A stretch of DNA of 64,000 nucleotides, taken from positions 170,510 through 234,509 of the forward strand of contig DASVNK010000030.1 of NCBI GenBank assembly GCA_036383895.1. Reading direction: 5' to 3'. The position numbers and the translations under genes are program-made. This stretch comes from DASVNK01 sp036383895. GTDB taxonomy: Bacteria; Verrucomicrobiota; Verrucomicrobiia; Limisphaerales; SXQI01. The notes under the pieces are model-generated. The model was given only the letters and a program-made list of their open reading frames with translations, did not search any database and had not been told where the DNA came from. Below, piece after piece: positions 41,984 through 50,914 of the stretch (positions are counted from its first letter, which is position 1; the number at the start of each line of letters is the position of its first letter).

Positions 41984-42432
41984 AGGATGCGAACGATCTT
42001 CAGTCCAGCTTTCGTTGCAAGTGCCTGCTGCTTTACGTCGAAGGTGAGAAAGTGATGCTTTCCAAGCTCAAGCGCGCATGCGACGTGCAGCACATCCAGT
42101 GACCGAACCCCGAGCAATGGGGTAAATTCTTTGCTCAATTCGGCTGAGCGATGGAGCGCGGACCTCCAGAGCACGTCCGCTAACTTGAAGCGACCGGTTA
42201 TGAAGTCCTGCTCCAAATCCGCGAGCGCCTCCTCCATTTCACCGTCATCGATCTCCTTCGTAAAGCATGAACGGCAGATCGCGTTTACGATTTCGGCCTT
42301 CCCGTGGAGCGTAACATCGATGGGCGTGTGAGTCCGCGCACACCATAGGGACAGTTCACGTGAACCATGCTGGTTCAAGAACAGGCGCGCTAGTGCGCTT
42401 GGTTCGATGTAAGTGGATTCAGCGGCTGCCAC
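41980..42432 (-). CDS. PIN-domain ribonuclease toxin (VapC-like)
   Basis: 150 residues of a PIN fold. The usual first Asp is replaced by Glu (TYIEPSALARLFL), and further acidic residues appear in KAEIVNAI and RSLDVLHVACAL with the late FLTFDVKQQALA. Such toxins cut specific tRNA or rRNA. The start overlaps the antitoxin frame by 14 bases, which is the standard arrangement for VapBC/PhD-type modules. The Asp-to-Glu change still keeps a metal-binding carboxylate, so activity cannot be excluded. Confidence 0.82.
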   Translation of the reverse strand: MAAAESTYIEPSALARLFLNQHGSRELSLWCARTHTPIDVTLHGKAEIVNAICRSCFTKEIDDGEMEEALADLEQDFITGRFKLADVLWRSALHRSAELSKEFTPLLGVRSLDVLHVACALELGKHHFLTFDVKQQALATKAGLKIVRIL

Positions 42433-42670
42433 GTTCCTCCTCCCAGAAGCGCTCTGATTGTTCCTTTGTGAGGGCGCGTGGTTGTCGCTTGATCAGACGC
42501 GCGTAGTAATCAATACGGGGCGGGGCTTTAGGCTTTGGGCGGGGCACGGGTTTCAGGACATAGGCGGGTTCGCCGTTGTCCGTAATTATGACTTCGCCGT
42601 GTTCTTCGATCTTCTTTTTTACAGTGCGGAAATCGGTGCGGATTTCGCGGATGCTAGCGGTGTTTGTCAT
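42419..42670 (-). CDS. Phd/YefM-type antitoxin
   Basis: 83 residues. The N-terminal SIREIRTDFRTVKKKIEEHGEVIITDNGEPAYVLKPV is the Phd/YefM fold with its conserved IxxxxxxxxxVxxxGxVxITxNGxPxxVL pattern. The Arg/Lys-rich C-terminal part (YARLIKRQPRALTKEQSERFWEEER) should wrap around the toxin. It binds DNA and represses the module, as in other Phd antitoxins. It sits 38 bp after the DnaE2 stop. Confidence 0.85.
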   Translation of the reverse strand: MTNTASIREIRTDFRTVKKKIEEHGEVIITDNGEPAYVLKPVPRPKPKAPPRIDYYARLIKRQPRALTKEQSERFWEEERGSR

Positions 42671-42708
42671 GCGTGAAACATAAGTGTTTCACGGCTCGGA
42701 AGCAACCG

Positions 42709-45700
42709 CTAATGGAAGTCGTAGGAGTCGGTGCCGGAGAGGTTGTGGGCTTCGAGGCGCTCGATGGTGTGGGCCTGGATGACGAAGACGTTTTCGCGGG
42801 TTTGGAGTTTGCCGGTGATTTGCAGAAAATTTTCCTGGGTGATGACGAGGCGGAGATCCTCGAAGAGCTGGGGTTTGACGATGGCGTTGCTGATGCCGGT
42901 TTCGTCTTCGAGGCTGATAAAGACAAATCCTTTGGCGGTGCCGGGGCGCTGACGGCAGATGACGTTGCCGGCGATGGTGATGATCTGGCCTTCGCGACCG
43001 CGCGGGATATCGATGGCGCGCCAGATGTTTGGGATCTGCGGGCGGAGGAGGGCCATGGGGTGGGGGCCGGTGGTGAGGCGCATGCCTTCGTAATCGGAGC
43101 GCAAACGCTCGGCGGGGTTCATGGGTGCGAGTGGAGATTTTTCTTTTTCCTGCGGGCGATCGGTGAAGTTGAAGAGATCAGATTCGGGTGGGAGGTCGCG
43201 TTCGGCATCCCACATGGCGTCCCGGCGATGGTCGGCGAAACAATTGAGCGCCCCGATTTCCGCGAGGCGGCGGAGCTCGGATTTGTTGAGGGGAACGCGC
43301 GACTTGAGGTTGGAGAGGGAAATAAAGGGCAAGCGCTCACGTTCGGTGATTAGTTTCTGCGCCGATTCGGCGTGCAGCCCTTGCACGACGCAGAAGCCGA
43401 GGCGGATCGAGTCGTCCGGTTCGATGATGCATTTGTAATCGGAACGCATCGCGCAGACGGGACGGAATCGAACGCCGCGGCGATTGCCATCTTTAATGAT
43501 GGTGGCGGGCGAGTAGAAACCCATGGGCTGGTTGTTGAGGAGGCTCGAATAAAACTCGGGCGCGTAGTGAACTTTGAGATAGGCGCTGGCGTAGGCGAGG
43601 AGCGCGAAGCTGATGGCGTGTGATTCGGGAAAACCGTAAAGCGCAAAGGAACCGATCGCTTTGATGATTTCCTCGATGGTTTTCGGCTCCACCTTTTTGC
43701 GTTCGAGAGCGGCGCGGAGTTTTATTTCGACTTTCTGCATGCGCTCCTGGGAACGATGGAAGCTGAGGGCGCGGCGAAGTTCTTCGGCTTCGGAGCCGGT
43801 GAAATCGGCCATGACCATGGCGATCTTGAGCATTTGTTCCTGGAAAAGCGGGACGCCCAAGGTGCGCTCGAGGACGGGGATGAGATCGTCGTGATAATAG
43901 GTGACCGGTTCCTTACCCGCACGACGCGCGAGATAAGGATGCATCAAGTGCCCTTGGATGGGGCCGGGGCGAATGATCGCAACTTCGATGACGACGTCGT
44001 AAAAATTTTTCGGCTTCATGCGGGGGAGCGTGGCCATTTGGGCGCGGCTCTCGATTTGGAAGACGCCGATGGTCTCAGCGGTCTGCATGAGTTCGTAAGT
44101 TTTCTCGTCGTCGTGCGGAATTTTTGCGATGTCCACCGGGCGACCGCGTTCGCGCGTGAGCTCAATCGAATCCTGCAGGACGGACATCATGCCGAGGCCG
44201 AGCAGATCGACCTTAATGATGCCGAGATCTTCGCAATCGTCCTTGTCCCATTGCGCGACGACGCGACCGGGCATCGAAGCATTTTCGAGCGGGACGACCG
44301 AACTGAGCTTTCCCTGCGAAATGATCATACCGCCGGAATGTTGGCCAAGATGGCGCGGCAAACCGTAGATGGAACGATAAAGCGAAACAAAAGCGGGAAG
44401 GCGCGCATGATTCTCCGGAAGACCCGCTTCGCGAATTTGAGCGCGAAGATCCATCGTGTGCGGAAAATCGCCGCTGGCGAAGAGCGCGGAAAAACGATCA
44501 AGAATGTCGTTCTGGAAATTGAGTGTCTTGCCAATTTCCCGCGCGGCGCTACGTCCGCGATAGGTGATGACATTCGCCGTCATGGCGGCGCCGTGCTTGC
44601 CATAACGCTGATACACTTCCTGGATGACGCGCTCGCGTCGATCGCCGCTTGGGAGGTCGATATCGATATCCGGCCAACTCTTTCGGCCTTCGCTAAGGAA
44701 ACGTTCGAAAAGAAGTTTTCCGCCGATCGGATCGCAAGCGGTGATGCCAAGGCTGTAACAAACCGCGCTGTTCGCCGCGCTGCCACGGCCCTGGCACATA
44801 ATGTTGCTCTCGCGGCAGAACTTCACGATGTCCGCAACGATGAGGAAGTAGCCGCAGAATCCTAGTTTCGCGATCAGGTTTAGTTCGCGTTCGAGCTGAT
44901 GTTTAACTTCGGGTGAAAGGACGGCGCCGTAGCGATTGTGCGCGCCAGCGTAGGTTTGTTCCCAGAGCACCTGCTCAGGAGTTTGACCCTCGGCGAGTGG
45001 ATAGCGGGGGAATTCGTAGCCGAGATTCTCAAGTGAAAACTGCAGTCGATCGGCCAGACGGACCGTGTTCTCAAGAGCCTCCGGCAGATCCCGAAACAAT
45101 GCATGCATTTCGGCGGCGGGCTTGAGATAGCGTTCGCTGTTGCGCGCGAGAAGTTTTCCGGCGGCATCGAGGTGGGTGTGATTGCGCAGGCAGGTGAAGA
45201 CATCGAGGACCGGGCGTCCGTTCCGTTTGGCGTAAAGCACGCCGCCGGTGGCGAGAAGCGGGAGTTTGTGTTGCGCGGCGAGTTCGCGTTGAGCGCGGAT
45301 GAATACTTCTTCGCCGCGAAGGTGGTGACGTTGCAGTTCGACGTAAACGCGATCGGCCCCGAAGGTGCGGGTGAGGCGTTCCAGAATCTGCTGCGGTGAG
45401 AGCGCGGCAGTGTTCCGTGTTTCCTGGGCGTGAATCGCGCGGAATAGTGGGCCTTCATCGTCACCGGTGAGAGCAATGAGACCTTCGGCGAACTCCGGCA
45501 GTTCATCCCAACGCAAAGCACATTCGCCTTTCGGCGCGCGGAGATGGCCGTTGGTCACGAGGCGGCAGAGATTTTGGTAGCCAAGGCGGGATTCGACGAG
45601 GACGGGCAGGACGGAGCCATCGTCCATGGTGAGTTCTGCGCCGACGATCGGTCGGACGCCGGATTCCTTCGCCTTCGCGTAAAACCGCGGCGCACCGTAA

Positions 45701-45861
45701 ACGCCATTCCGGTCCGTGAGCGCGATGGCGGGCAGTCCACGCTCCGCAGCGACTTCGGCGATGTGCTCGGGGAACGATGCTCCTCGCAAAAAGCTGAAGG
45801 CGCTCCGGGTATGGAGCTCGACGTAGGGCGGCGGTTTGGCGATGGAGGTCACGGGCGTCAT
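42709..45861 (-). CDS. dnaE2: Error-prone DNA polymerase DnaE2 (C-family)
   Basis: 1050 residues from the ATG at 45861, which has a GGAGG ribosome site. The N-terminal PHP domain (ELHTRSAFSFLRGAS, ALTDRNGVYGAPRF) is followed by the polymerase core, with catalytic Asp residues in WPDIDIDLPSGDRRE. GRGSAANSAVCYSLGIT is also present, as in DnaE2 proteins, and the C-terminus carries an OB fold (GQIITIAGNVICRQRPGTAKG). DnaE2 copies damaged DNA in SOS mutagenesis and usually acts with ImuA and ImuB. Neither gene is present upstream in this window, only repeat DNA. Confidence 0.93.
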   Translation of the reverse strand: MTPVTSIAKPPPYVELHTRSAFSFLRGASFPEHIAEVAAERGLPAIALTDRNGVYGAPRFYAKAKESGVRPIVGAELTMDDGSVLPVLVESRLGYQNLCRLVTNGHLRAPKGECALRWDELPEFAEGLIALTGDDEGPLFRAIHAQETRNTAALSPQQILERLTRTFGADRVYVELQRHHLRGEEVFIRAQRELAAQHKLPLLATGGVLYAKRNGRPVLDVFTCLRNHTHLDAAGKLLARNSERYLKPAAEMHALFRDLPEALENTVRLADRLQFSLENLGYEFPRYPLAEGQTPEQVLWEQTYAGAHNRYGAVLSPEVKHQLERELNLIAKLGFCGYFLIVADIVKFCRESNIMCQGRGSAANSAVCYSLGITACDPIGGKLLFERFLSEGRKSWPDIDIDLPSGDRRERVIQEVYQRYGKHGAAMTANVITYRGRSAAREIGKTLNFQNDILDRFSALFASGDFPHTMDLRAQIREAGLPENHARLPAFVSLYRSIYGLPRHLGQHSGGMIISQGKLSSVVPLENASMPGRVVAQWDKDDCEDLGIIKVDLLGLGMMSVLQDSIELTRERGRPVDIAKIPHDDEKTYELMQTAETIGVFQIESRAQMATLPRMKPKNFYDVVIEVAIIRPGPIQGHLMHPYLARRAGKEPVTYYHDDLIPVLERTLGVPLFQEQMLKIAMVMADFTGSEAEELRRALSFHRSQERMQKVEIKLRAALERKKVEPKTIEEIIKAIGSFALYGFPESHAISFALLAYASAYLKVHYAPEFYSSLLNNQPMGFYSPATIIKDGNRRGVRFRPVCAMRSDYKCIIEPDDSIRLGFCVVQGLHAESAQKLITERERLPFISLSNLKSRVPLNKSELRRLAEIGALNCFADHRRDAMWDAERDLPPESDLFNFTDRPQEKEKSPLAPMNPAERLRSDYEGMRLTTGPHPMALLRPQIPNIWRAIDIPRGREGQIITIAGNVICRQRPGTAKGFVFISLEDETGISNAIVKPQLFEDLRLVITQENFLQITGKLQTRENVFVIQAHTIERLEAHNLSGTDSYDFH

Positions 45862-45883
45862 GGGAGCCTCCGGGGGAAGGGGG

Positions 45884-45920
45884 AAACCACGAATGAACAC
45901 GAATGAACACGAATACAAGG
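45884..45920. repeat. CACGAATGAA 10-bp repeats upstream of dnaE2
   Basis: Two exact CACGAATGAA units and one diverged unit (CACGAATACA) follow AAACC. The motif resembles the CCACGAATGGACACGAATGG string often seen between genes in many bacterial phyla (from memory). It lies just upstream of the dnaE2 ribosome site. Confidence 0.65.
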
Positions 45921-45976
45921 CTGACGGGAATTGCCACTGATTGGTTCTTGGTGTTCAGCCCTTCCCTGAACGTTTG

Positions 45977-46345
45977 GCGTGAAAAACCGTGAAATGAGGG
46001 ACTTACGCAAACGACGCGTGAAATGTAGACAAGTGGAATTTGCCGGAATTGGTGGAATTACGGGGCTTTTTTGATCCTCGGAAGCGGAACGGTTGGCGTT
46101 ATTAAGCGTTATTGCAGGTACTTGCGTGGATTTGGACGATATTCGCCCAGACGTGAGGAGGCGATAAAAAGCGTTAAAAGAATGAACTGATAAACACTTG
46201 AGCGCTTCGCGCACACGCGTTAAATCAGGTACTTGCCTCGATAAATTGTCGCGTCGGATGGAATGCGGAAAAACGGCGCGCGGTTGGCGTGAACTATTGG
46301 ACCGCGAATAAAAAGGGTTAAAAAGGGTTAAATCAATGACTTGCG
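45977..46345 (+). repeat. Intergenic repeat cluster B
   Basis: At least four copies of the tail motif occur here: GGGACTTACG (46009), CAGGTACTTGCG (46115), CAGGTACTTGCC (46226) and AATGACTTGCG (46335). Each is preceded by 10-bp units such as GCGATAAAAA-GCGTTAAAAG or GGGTTAAAAA-GGGTTAAATC. The GGTGGAATTACGG...TTTTTTGAT and AACTGATAAAC...GCTTCGCG modules match region A at 22.8-23.1 kb. The rest of the gap 45862-46597 holds only the 45884 motif and nothing else recognised. Confidence 0.65.
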
Positions 46346-46597
46346 TTGATTTAGGGCCGGAGGCGCGGCGAGACGGCGAACCGGCGTGAGAATTGAAAGC
46401 AGGCGAGGTCATGGCGCGTGTCTCCATTGGCTTTGCGAATGGTAGCACCGGACGCGGAGCTGCCGAATCGAACTTGCGGGCGTGAAGATGGGCCGAGAAC
46501 CGCCCGGTCAACCTTCATGCACGCTTAAGCCGTGTTACGTTAAGATGCTAACGGATGCGGCTGGGGAGGTCAATTTAGCTCTTTGAATATCCTCGTT

Positions 46598-47383
46598 TTA
46601 CGGCGGGAAAAAGCGTCCTTCCAACCAGCTCTTCGCCATACTTTTGACCCCGTCGTCGGGATCCTCCAATGCAGCTTCGATCACTGATTGCGCTGGAGAC
46701 GCATTTGTTCCGAGGCGACCGAAGCCAATCATCGCGTTTTGTCGTGCGACTTTGTTCGTTTCTGCTAAGCCTGCAGTATAAACGGGAATCAGCATTTCCG
46801 CTGGATACTCATTGGAGCGATGAAACTGTAGAGCCCAGATCAGTGTGTTTCGCACTTCGTCATGGGGATCGCTTAGGCAATTAGTCATGCGCTGAAACGC
46901 GTCGGCGCCGATGGCTGGGCCAATGGCGCAAAGCATTTGGATGCTGAAACGCCTAGTCTCCGGATTCTGCTCGGAAAGTCTCCGAATTAGGGCTGGGACG
47001 GCATCTGCGGAGCGATCTCGGAGGAAGAAGAATCCTGCGCCCGCCTTGGCTCGGTTCATGACGATATCGTCGGTGAGCCGGGGCTGTCCAAATCTAGTTC
47101 GGACAAAGTTCACCAGCTCATACCAACGAGGCTCTTTCCCTAACGACCATCGCAGCAAGATTGGAACTGCGTTCGGACCGATCCTGTTGAGAATGTTTGT
47201 GCCCTCCGGAGTGATCCTCCCGGAGTAGTTCGCGACGGTGATGGCCTTGTTCAACTCACTTTCGATCGTCCGTTGCCGCCAGACGTAGAAAGCGCTAAAG
47301 CCTACTAGGGCGGCAAGGACAGTGCTTGTGATAAGCAAGGCAATTTGTTTCCGGGAGCGCGCAACTGGAGTGGTAGGCCGCAT
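46598..47383 (-). CDS. Membrane-anchored HEAT-repeat protein
   Basis: 261 residues from the ATG at 47383. A basic N-terminus is followed by one membrane helix (about 14-36, IALLITSTVLAALVGFSAFYVW). Then come helical repeats: DAVPALIRRLSEQNPETRRFSIQMLCAIG, CLSDPHDEVRNTLIWALQ and KVARQNAMIGFGRLGTNA, each a HEAT/PBS-lyase-like unit with DxxxxVRxxA-type spacing. Such scaffolds bind proteins. The repeats probably lie outside the cytoplasm. Function is unknown. Confidence 0.8.
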   Translation of the reverse strand: MRPTTPVARSRKQIALLITSTVLAALVGFSAFYVWRQRTIESELNKAITVANYSGRITPEGTNILNRIGPNAVPILLRWSLGKEPRWYELVNFVRTRFGQPRLTDDIVMNRAKAGAGFFFLRDRSADAVPALIRRLSEQNPETRRFSIQMLCAIGPAIGADAFQRMTNCLSDPHDEVRNTLIWALQFHRSNEYPAEMLIPVYTAGLAETNKVARQNAMIGFGRLGTNASPAQSVIEAALEDPDDGVKSMAKSWLEGRFFPP

Positions 47384-47465
47384 GACTGTGAATGCAAAAG
47401 TGTACTGAAACGTTTCGTTACACACGAGGTTTTAACCCATCCGAAAGAGAGATAATCTCTAAGTG

Positions 47466-47690
47466 ATTACGTTCGCTTTGGTTTCGCGATCAACGGGATG
47501 AGCATGCCGAATGTGCCGCCTTGGGGGAATTTGCGAGACGGAGGTCGCCGTGGAGGGTGCGGGCGAGGCGGCGGGAGAGGGCGAGGCCGAGGCGGACGCC
47601 GGGGGCGGAGTGGGCGGCTTCGGTGGCGGATTTGGAGAGAGATTGCCTTCGCCGTGATCGCGGACGCGGAGGATGGCGAAGTGAGGAAAT
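47466..47690 (-). pseudogene. Decayed C-terminal fragment of a histidine kinase ATPase domain
   Basis: On the minus strand, three frames in turn match the end of an HATPase domain. First ILRVRDHGEG (the DxGxG box), then, after a frame change, APGVRLGLALSRRLARTLHGDLRLANSP (the GxGLGLA box and last helix), then, in a third frame, PQGGTFGMLIPLI and a TAA at 47466. An intact kinase would need one frame, so this is a frameshifted relic. No start, HisKA or upstream part is found nearby. Confidence 0.65.
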
Positions 47691-47748
47691 AGGGGAGGCA
47701 CGTCGTTCGCCCAGTGAAAGCGTGCCCCTGCGTGGCGGCAAAGATACG

Positions 47749-48933
47749 TTACTCGAATTTGTAGTTTCGTTTGGCGGCTTGTTCGCGGACGGCTGTAACG
47801 ATGGCGGCGTCGAGAGTGTTGGTGGAAGCCGCGGTTTTTGATTGTTCGGCGACGAATTTGGTTCGTTGTTTGTTCAGGTCGTTGATCTTGGTCTGCAACT
47901 GCGCGCGTTCTGCGGATTTCTTTTGGATGAAGGCTTCGCGTTCTTTGACGCTGAGTTCTTGCATTTCTTTCGGGAGTTCATCTTTCTTCAGTTTCTCGAG
48001 CTCGACTTTGTTTTCCTTTACGGCGTCGACGAGGTCCCAGCTTGAGTTGCGATAGTTTGCCGAAGCTTTAACGAGAGCCCGGCTGACGGAGGCGCCTTGC
48101 GGTGCGAGTAACTTCGCGTTTGCGTCCTGTGCTTCCTGGCGGACGAGGCTTTCTTCGGCGCGCTCGCCGAATGCGAGGTAGGTGCTGTTGAGTTCTTCGC
48201 TGAGGCGGGTGATTGCGGCATCCTGCGGGGCGGCGATGTGAACGACGGCCTGGTTCTGGTCGATGTTCATGAACTTGCCGTCGGCCAGCACTGCGCCGTC
48301 GCGCCACTTGGTGCGCAGACCTTCTTCGTTGCCGCCGCAGTGAATGGTATTTACGACGATGCCCTTGCCGATCGCGGCTTTGCAGGCGTCGCTATAGTTC
48401 ACCTGGCCTTGGGTGAATGGTTCGTTGCCGGCGATGAAGATGGCGCGATAGACGTCCGGCGAATCGCTCCAGGTGAGGCGTTTCACGGCTTCCTGGATGA
48501 CCCAGCCGCAGTATTCGTCGCCGCCGTTGGTTTTCAGCGCGAAGAGCTCCTCGGAGATTTTATCGAGGTCGGTGGTGAGCGGTTGGATCATGCGGATGAA
48601 ACCTTCGGAGGCCGGGAGCGAACTCTTGCCGTATTCGAAGAGCGCAACCTGCACCTCGGGAATTTTGCCGTTTTGCTTGGCGCTGATGAATTCGTTCACG
48701 ATTTTCCAGAGCTGACCTTTGGCTTGTTCGATCAGGCCTTCCATGCTGCCGCTGGTGTCGAGAAGGATGGCGAGTTGCACGATGGGGCGTTTCTCGGCTT
48801 CGGGCTGGGTTTGGGTTGGCTTAGGCGATTCGTTTTCGGCGAGTTTTTTCGTGGCCCGGACCGCGGGGAGAGCGGCGAGCAATGCCGCGCCGAGGAAAGT
48901 GCCTGCGACGGTTTTAATGAGATTCGTTTTCAT
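47749..48933 (-). CDS. Exported von Willebrand factor A domain protein
   Basis: 394 residues from the ATG at 48933, which follows an AAAAGG site; a TTG upstream would add six residues. A signal peptide ends near VRATKK. The vWA domain (about 45-240) carries the metal-site motif DTSGSM in LAILLDTSGSMEGL, a Thr in QPLTTDLD, and IFIAGNEPF with the final Asn/Glu. From about 265 the protein becomes helical and charged (QTKINDLNKQRTKFVAEQSKT), probably a coiled coil. vWA proteins act in adhesion or complex assembly; this one has no lipidation signal. It is monocistronic. Confidence 0.85.
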   Translation of the reverse strand: MKTNLIKTVAGTFLGAALLAALPAVRATKKLAENESPKPTQTQPEAEKRPIVQLAILLDTSGSMEGLIEQAKGQLWKIVNEFISAKQNGKIPEVQVALFEYGKSSLPASEGFIRMIQPLTTDLDKISEELFALKTNGGDEYCGWVIQEAVKRLTWSDSPDVYRAIFIAGNEPFTQGQVNYSDACKAAIGKGIVVNTIHCGGNEEGLRTKWRDGAVLADGKFMNIDQNQAVVHIAAPQDAAITRLSEELNSTYLAFGERAEESLVRQEAQDANAKLLAPQGASVSRALVKASANYRNSSWDLVDAVKENKVELEKLKKDELPKEMQELSVKEREAFIQKKSAERAQLQTKINDLNKQRTKFVAEQSKTAASTNTLDAAIVTAVREQAAKRNYKFE

Positions 48934-49055
48934 ACCTTTTGTTATGCTCAATTGGACGGGAAGGTCCGCAGTATGCTCCCGGAAAAACGAGAGATCGAAG
49001 GCAAATGAGCTGTTCTAACCGAAGCCGTTGCTGGCGAAGGCAAGGAAAACCACAC

Positions 49056-49081
49056 CTCCAAGCCTAACGAGTGGCTTGGAG
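49056..49081 (-). terminator. Terminator of the esterase gene (minus strand)
   Basis: CTCCAAGCC (49056-49064) pairs with GGCTTGGAG (49073-49081) around an 8-base loop, with extra CACA/TGTG pairing outside a bulge. On the minus strand a TTTT follows at 49049-49046. It lies 47 bp after the esterase stop. Confidence 0.6.
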
Positions 49082-49127
49082 ATGTGTGTAGATCAATCGT
49101 GGGGACTTAATTCGCGCGCGTGCTGAT

Positions 49128-50384
49128 TTACTTCGCAGCTGGTTTGAAGATGAGTTGCGAGAAGTGGTAGAGGCCTTTTTTCCAGTGTTGGAAATCGTGG
49201 GCGTGTTCGTCGATGTGCCAGATGTGGGGAACTTCTTTTTCTTTGAGGTAGGTGTGGACGCCCTGGCTGACGCGGATGAGACCGTCTTTGTTGCCGCAGG
49301 AGAGGTAAAGGAGTTTTAGTTTCTTGGCGGCGGCGGGATCGGGCAGGAGTTCGGCGGCGGGTTTGGTGTTGGGCGCGGAGGAGAAGCCGCCGACCCAGGC
49401 GAATTTGTCGATGTTGCCGAGGCCGAAGTTGAGGGATTGGCCGCCGCCCATGGAGAGGCCGGCGAGGGCGCGATGTTCGCGGTCGGTCTTCACGGAATAT
49501 TTCGATTCGATGAAGGGGATGAGATCGTGGAGGAGGTCCTGCTCGAATTTGGCGAAGGCGGGTGCGGTGGAGAATGGATTCGGGCCGGGGCGGTCATCGG
49601 TTTGGGCGCGGCCATTCGGCATGACGACGATCATGGGCACGGCTTTTTTGTCCGCGAAGAGGTTATCGAGAATGATTTCAGGGCGAGCGCCGCGCGGCCA
49701 TTCGTTTTCGTCGCCGCCGATGCCGTGGAGGAGGTAGAGGACGGGATATTTCTGGTCGGCGGAATAACCGGGCGGGGTGTAGATGTTTACTTTGCGTTTG
49801 TTGCCGACGGTCTTGGAGTCGTATTCGACGAGTTCGATTTTGCCGTGGGGGATATTGCCGCGTTCTTTGTCGAAGCTTTCGGCGGGGTCGGGGAAGTGCG
49901 GTTTGTCATCCGCGGCGAGAACGATGGGTCCGCCGAAACCGCGACCGCCGCGACGCTCGCGCTCGGGATTGTTGGAAGCGGCGGCAGGTTGGTTCGGAGT
50001 TGGGGTGGGGGAGGCGGGATCGCGTTTAACGACGATCTCTTCTTTGGCGAAATCGCCGACTTCCCGGGTGAGTTTCATTTCATTGACGCTGGCTGTGCCG
50101 CTGTAGGTGATGCGGATGTCGTTGTCGTTGAAGTTGAGCTTCTCGACGAAGGAAACTTTGTCGCCGTCTACTTTGCCTTCGGTGAGATCGGATACGCGCC
50201 TTTGGTCGCCGATTTCGGCGTTGGCCTTGCCGGTGAGCTTGGAACCGTTCTGCTTAAGGGTGTAGGTGTATTTCTGGCGGCCAATTTGGGTATCGAACTC
50301 AGCTTTCCAGGTGCCGGTGAGGTCGGCGGAGTAGGTGAGGAATGGAAGAAAGGCGGCGGCGAATAAAAGCGCGGATTTTTTCAT
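49128..50384 (-). CDS. Secreted esterase of the enterochelin-esterase/feruloyl-esterase type
   Basis: 418 residues. Signal peptide 1-19 (LTYSA). Residues of about 20-120 form a beta-barrel-like domain (DLTGTWKAEFDTQIGRQKYTYTLKQNG), then a Pro/Arg/Gly-rich linker, then an alpha/beta hydrolase from about 175. The catalytic Ser311 is in GLSMGGGQSLNFG, the Asp probably in SCGNKDGLIRVS and His in HAHDFQHWKKGLYHF. The oxyanion region is LYLLHGIGGDENEW. Members of this esterase group remove ferulate or acetyl groups from plant polysaccharides, or open siderophores. The linker and leader suggest a plant-polymer role, as inference. Confidence 0.88.
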   Translation of the reverse strand: MKKSALLFAAAFLPFLTYSADLTGTWKAEFDTQIGRQKYTYTLKQNGSKLTGKANAEIGDQRRVSDLTEGKVDGDKVSFVEKLNFNDNDIRITYSGTASVNEMKLTREVGDFAKEEIVVKRDPASPTPTPNQPAAASNNPERERRGGRGFGGPIVLAADDKPHFPDPAESFDKERGNIPHGKIELVEYDSKTVGNKRKVNIYTPPGYSADQKYPVLYLLHGIGGDENEWPRGARPEIILDNLFADKKAVPMIVVMPNGRAQTDDRPGPNPFSTAPAFAKFEQDLLHDLIPFIESKYSVKTDREHRALAGLSMGGGQSLNFGLGNIDKFAWVGGFSSAPNTKPAAELLPDPAAAKKLKLLYLSCGNKDGLIRVSQGVHTYLKEKEVPHIWHIDEHAHDFQHWKKGLYHFSQLIFKPAAK

Positions 50385-50914
50385 GAGCTTCCCTTGGTTT
50401 TGTTACTGATGCTGGTTACTAGACACGGAGCGGCGGAGTTCGGTTTCATTCCTTGCGGCATAGATGACCGGTCACTCGATGCTTGAGCAACAAGAAGAAT
50501 GATTCGCGCCCGACCGCAAACTTAAGGTTGACGGTGATGGCGGGGTTTCTGTAAAAGCTCATTCACTTTTGCCGGGGGAGCGGGAACGCTTTCTCAACCG
50601 TTGTTGGTTTCGGTCGCAAGCTGGAACCGATTTTTGTTTTTAAGGGACGACGGTTTTAGGGTGGAACGGGTGGGTTAGGAGAAGCTAATTCGCCGAATTA
50701 AGAAAAGAGAAATCGCGGTGCCGGGTTGCGCGGGGACTTGCACCGGGACGGGTTGTCCTTTAAAGAGAGTGCGGAGCGGTAAACAGTTTTTCTAATTCTG
50801 CTCGCGCGCTGGATAAGAAAGATTAAACAAAGTTTTGTAGCGGTTGTCGAAGAAGAGAGACGGGAGCTGACCGGAAATTGCGGTGAGCGGACCAAAATTC
50901 GATAGCTAATTTGA
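50385..50914. other. 530-bp gap upstream of the act operon
   Basis: No ORF, repeat, RNA gene or clear promoter box was recognised. It must carry the promoter of the respiratory operon starting at 50915 and that of the esterase gene. The immediate upstream AGCTAATTTGA before actA is a weak ribosome site. Confidence 0.4.

Noticed and set aside
43756..44865. 369-residue plus-strand ORF
   Set aside because: Antisense to dnaE2, no recognisable domain; the dnaE2 frame is fully supported.
45884..46345. CRISPR array
   Set aside because: Units are about 10 bp, irregular and without constant 25-40 bp repeats or spacers.
45858..46511. 217-residue minus-strand ORF upstream of dnaE2
   Set aside because: It runs through the 10-bp repeats and shows low-complexity text only.
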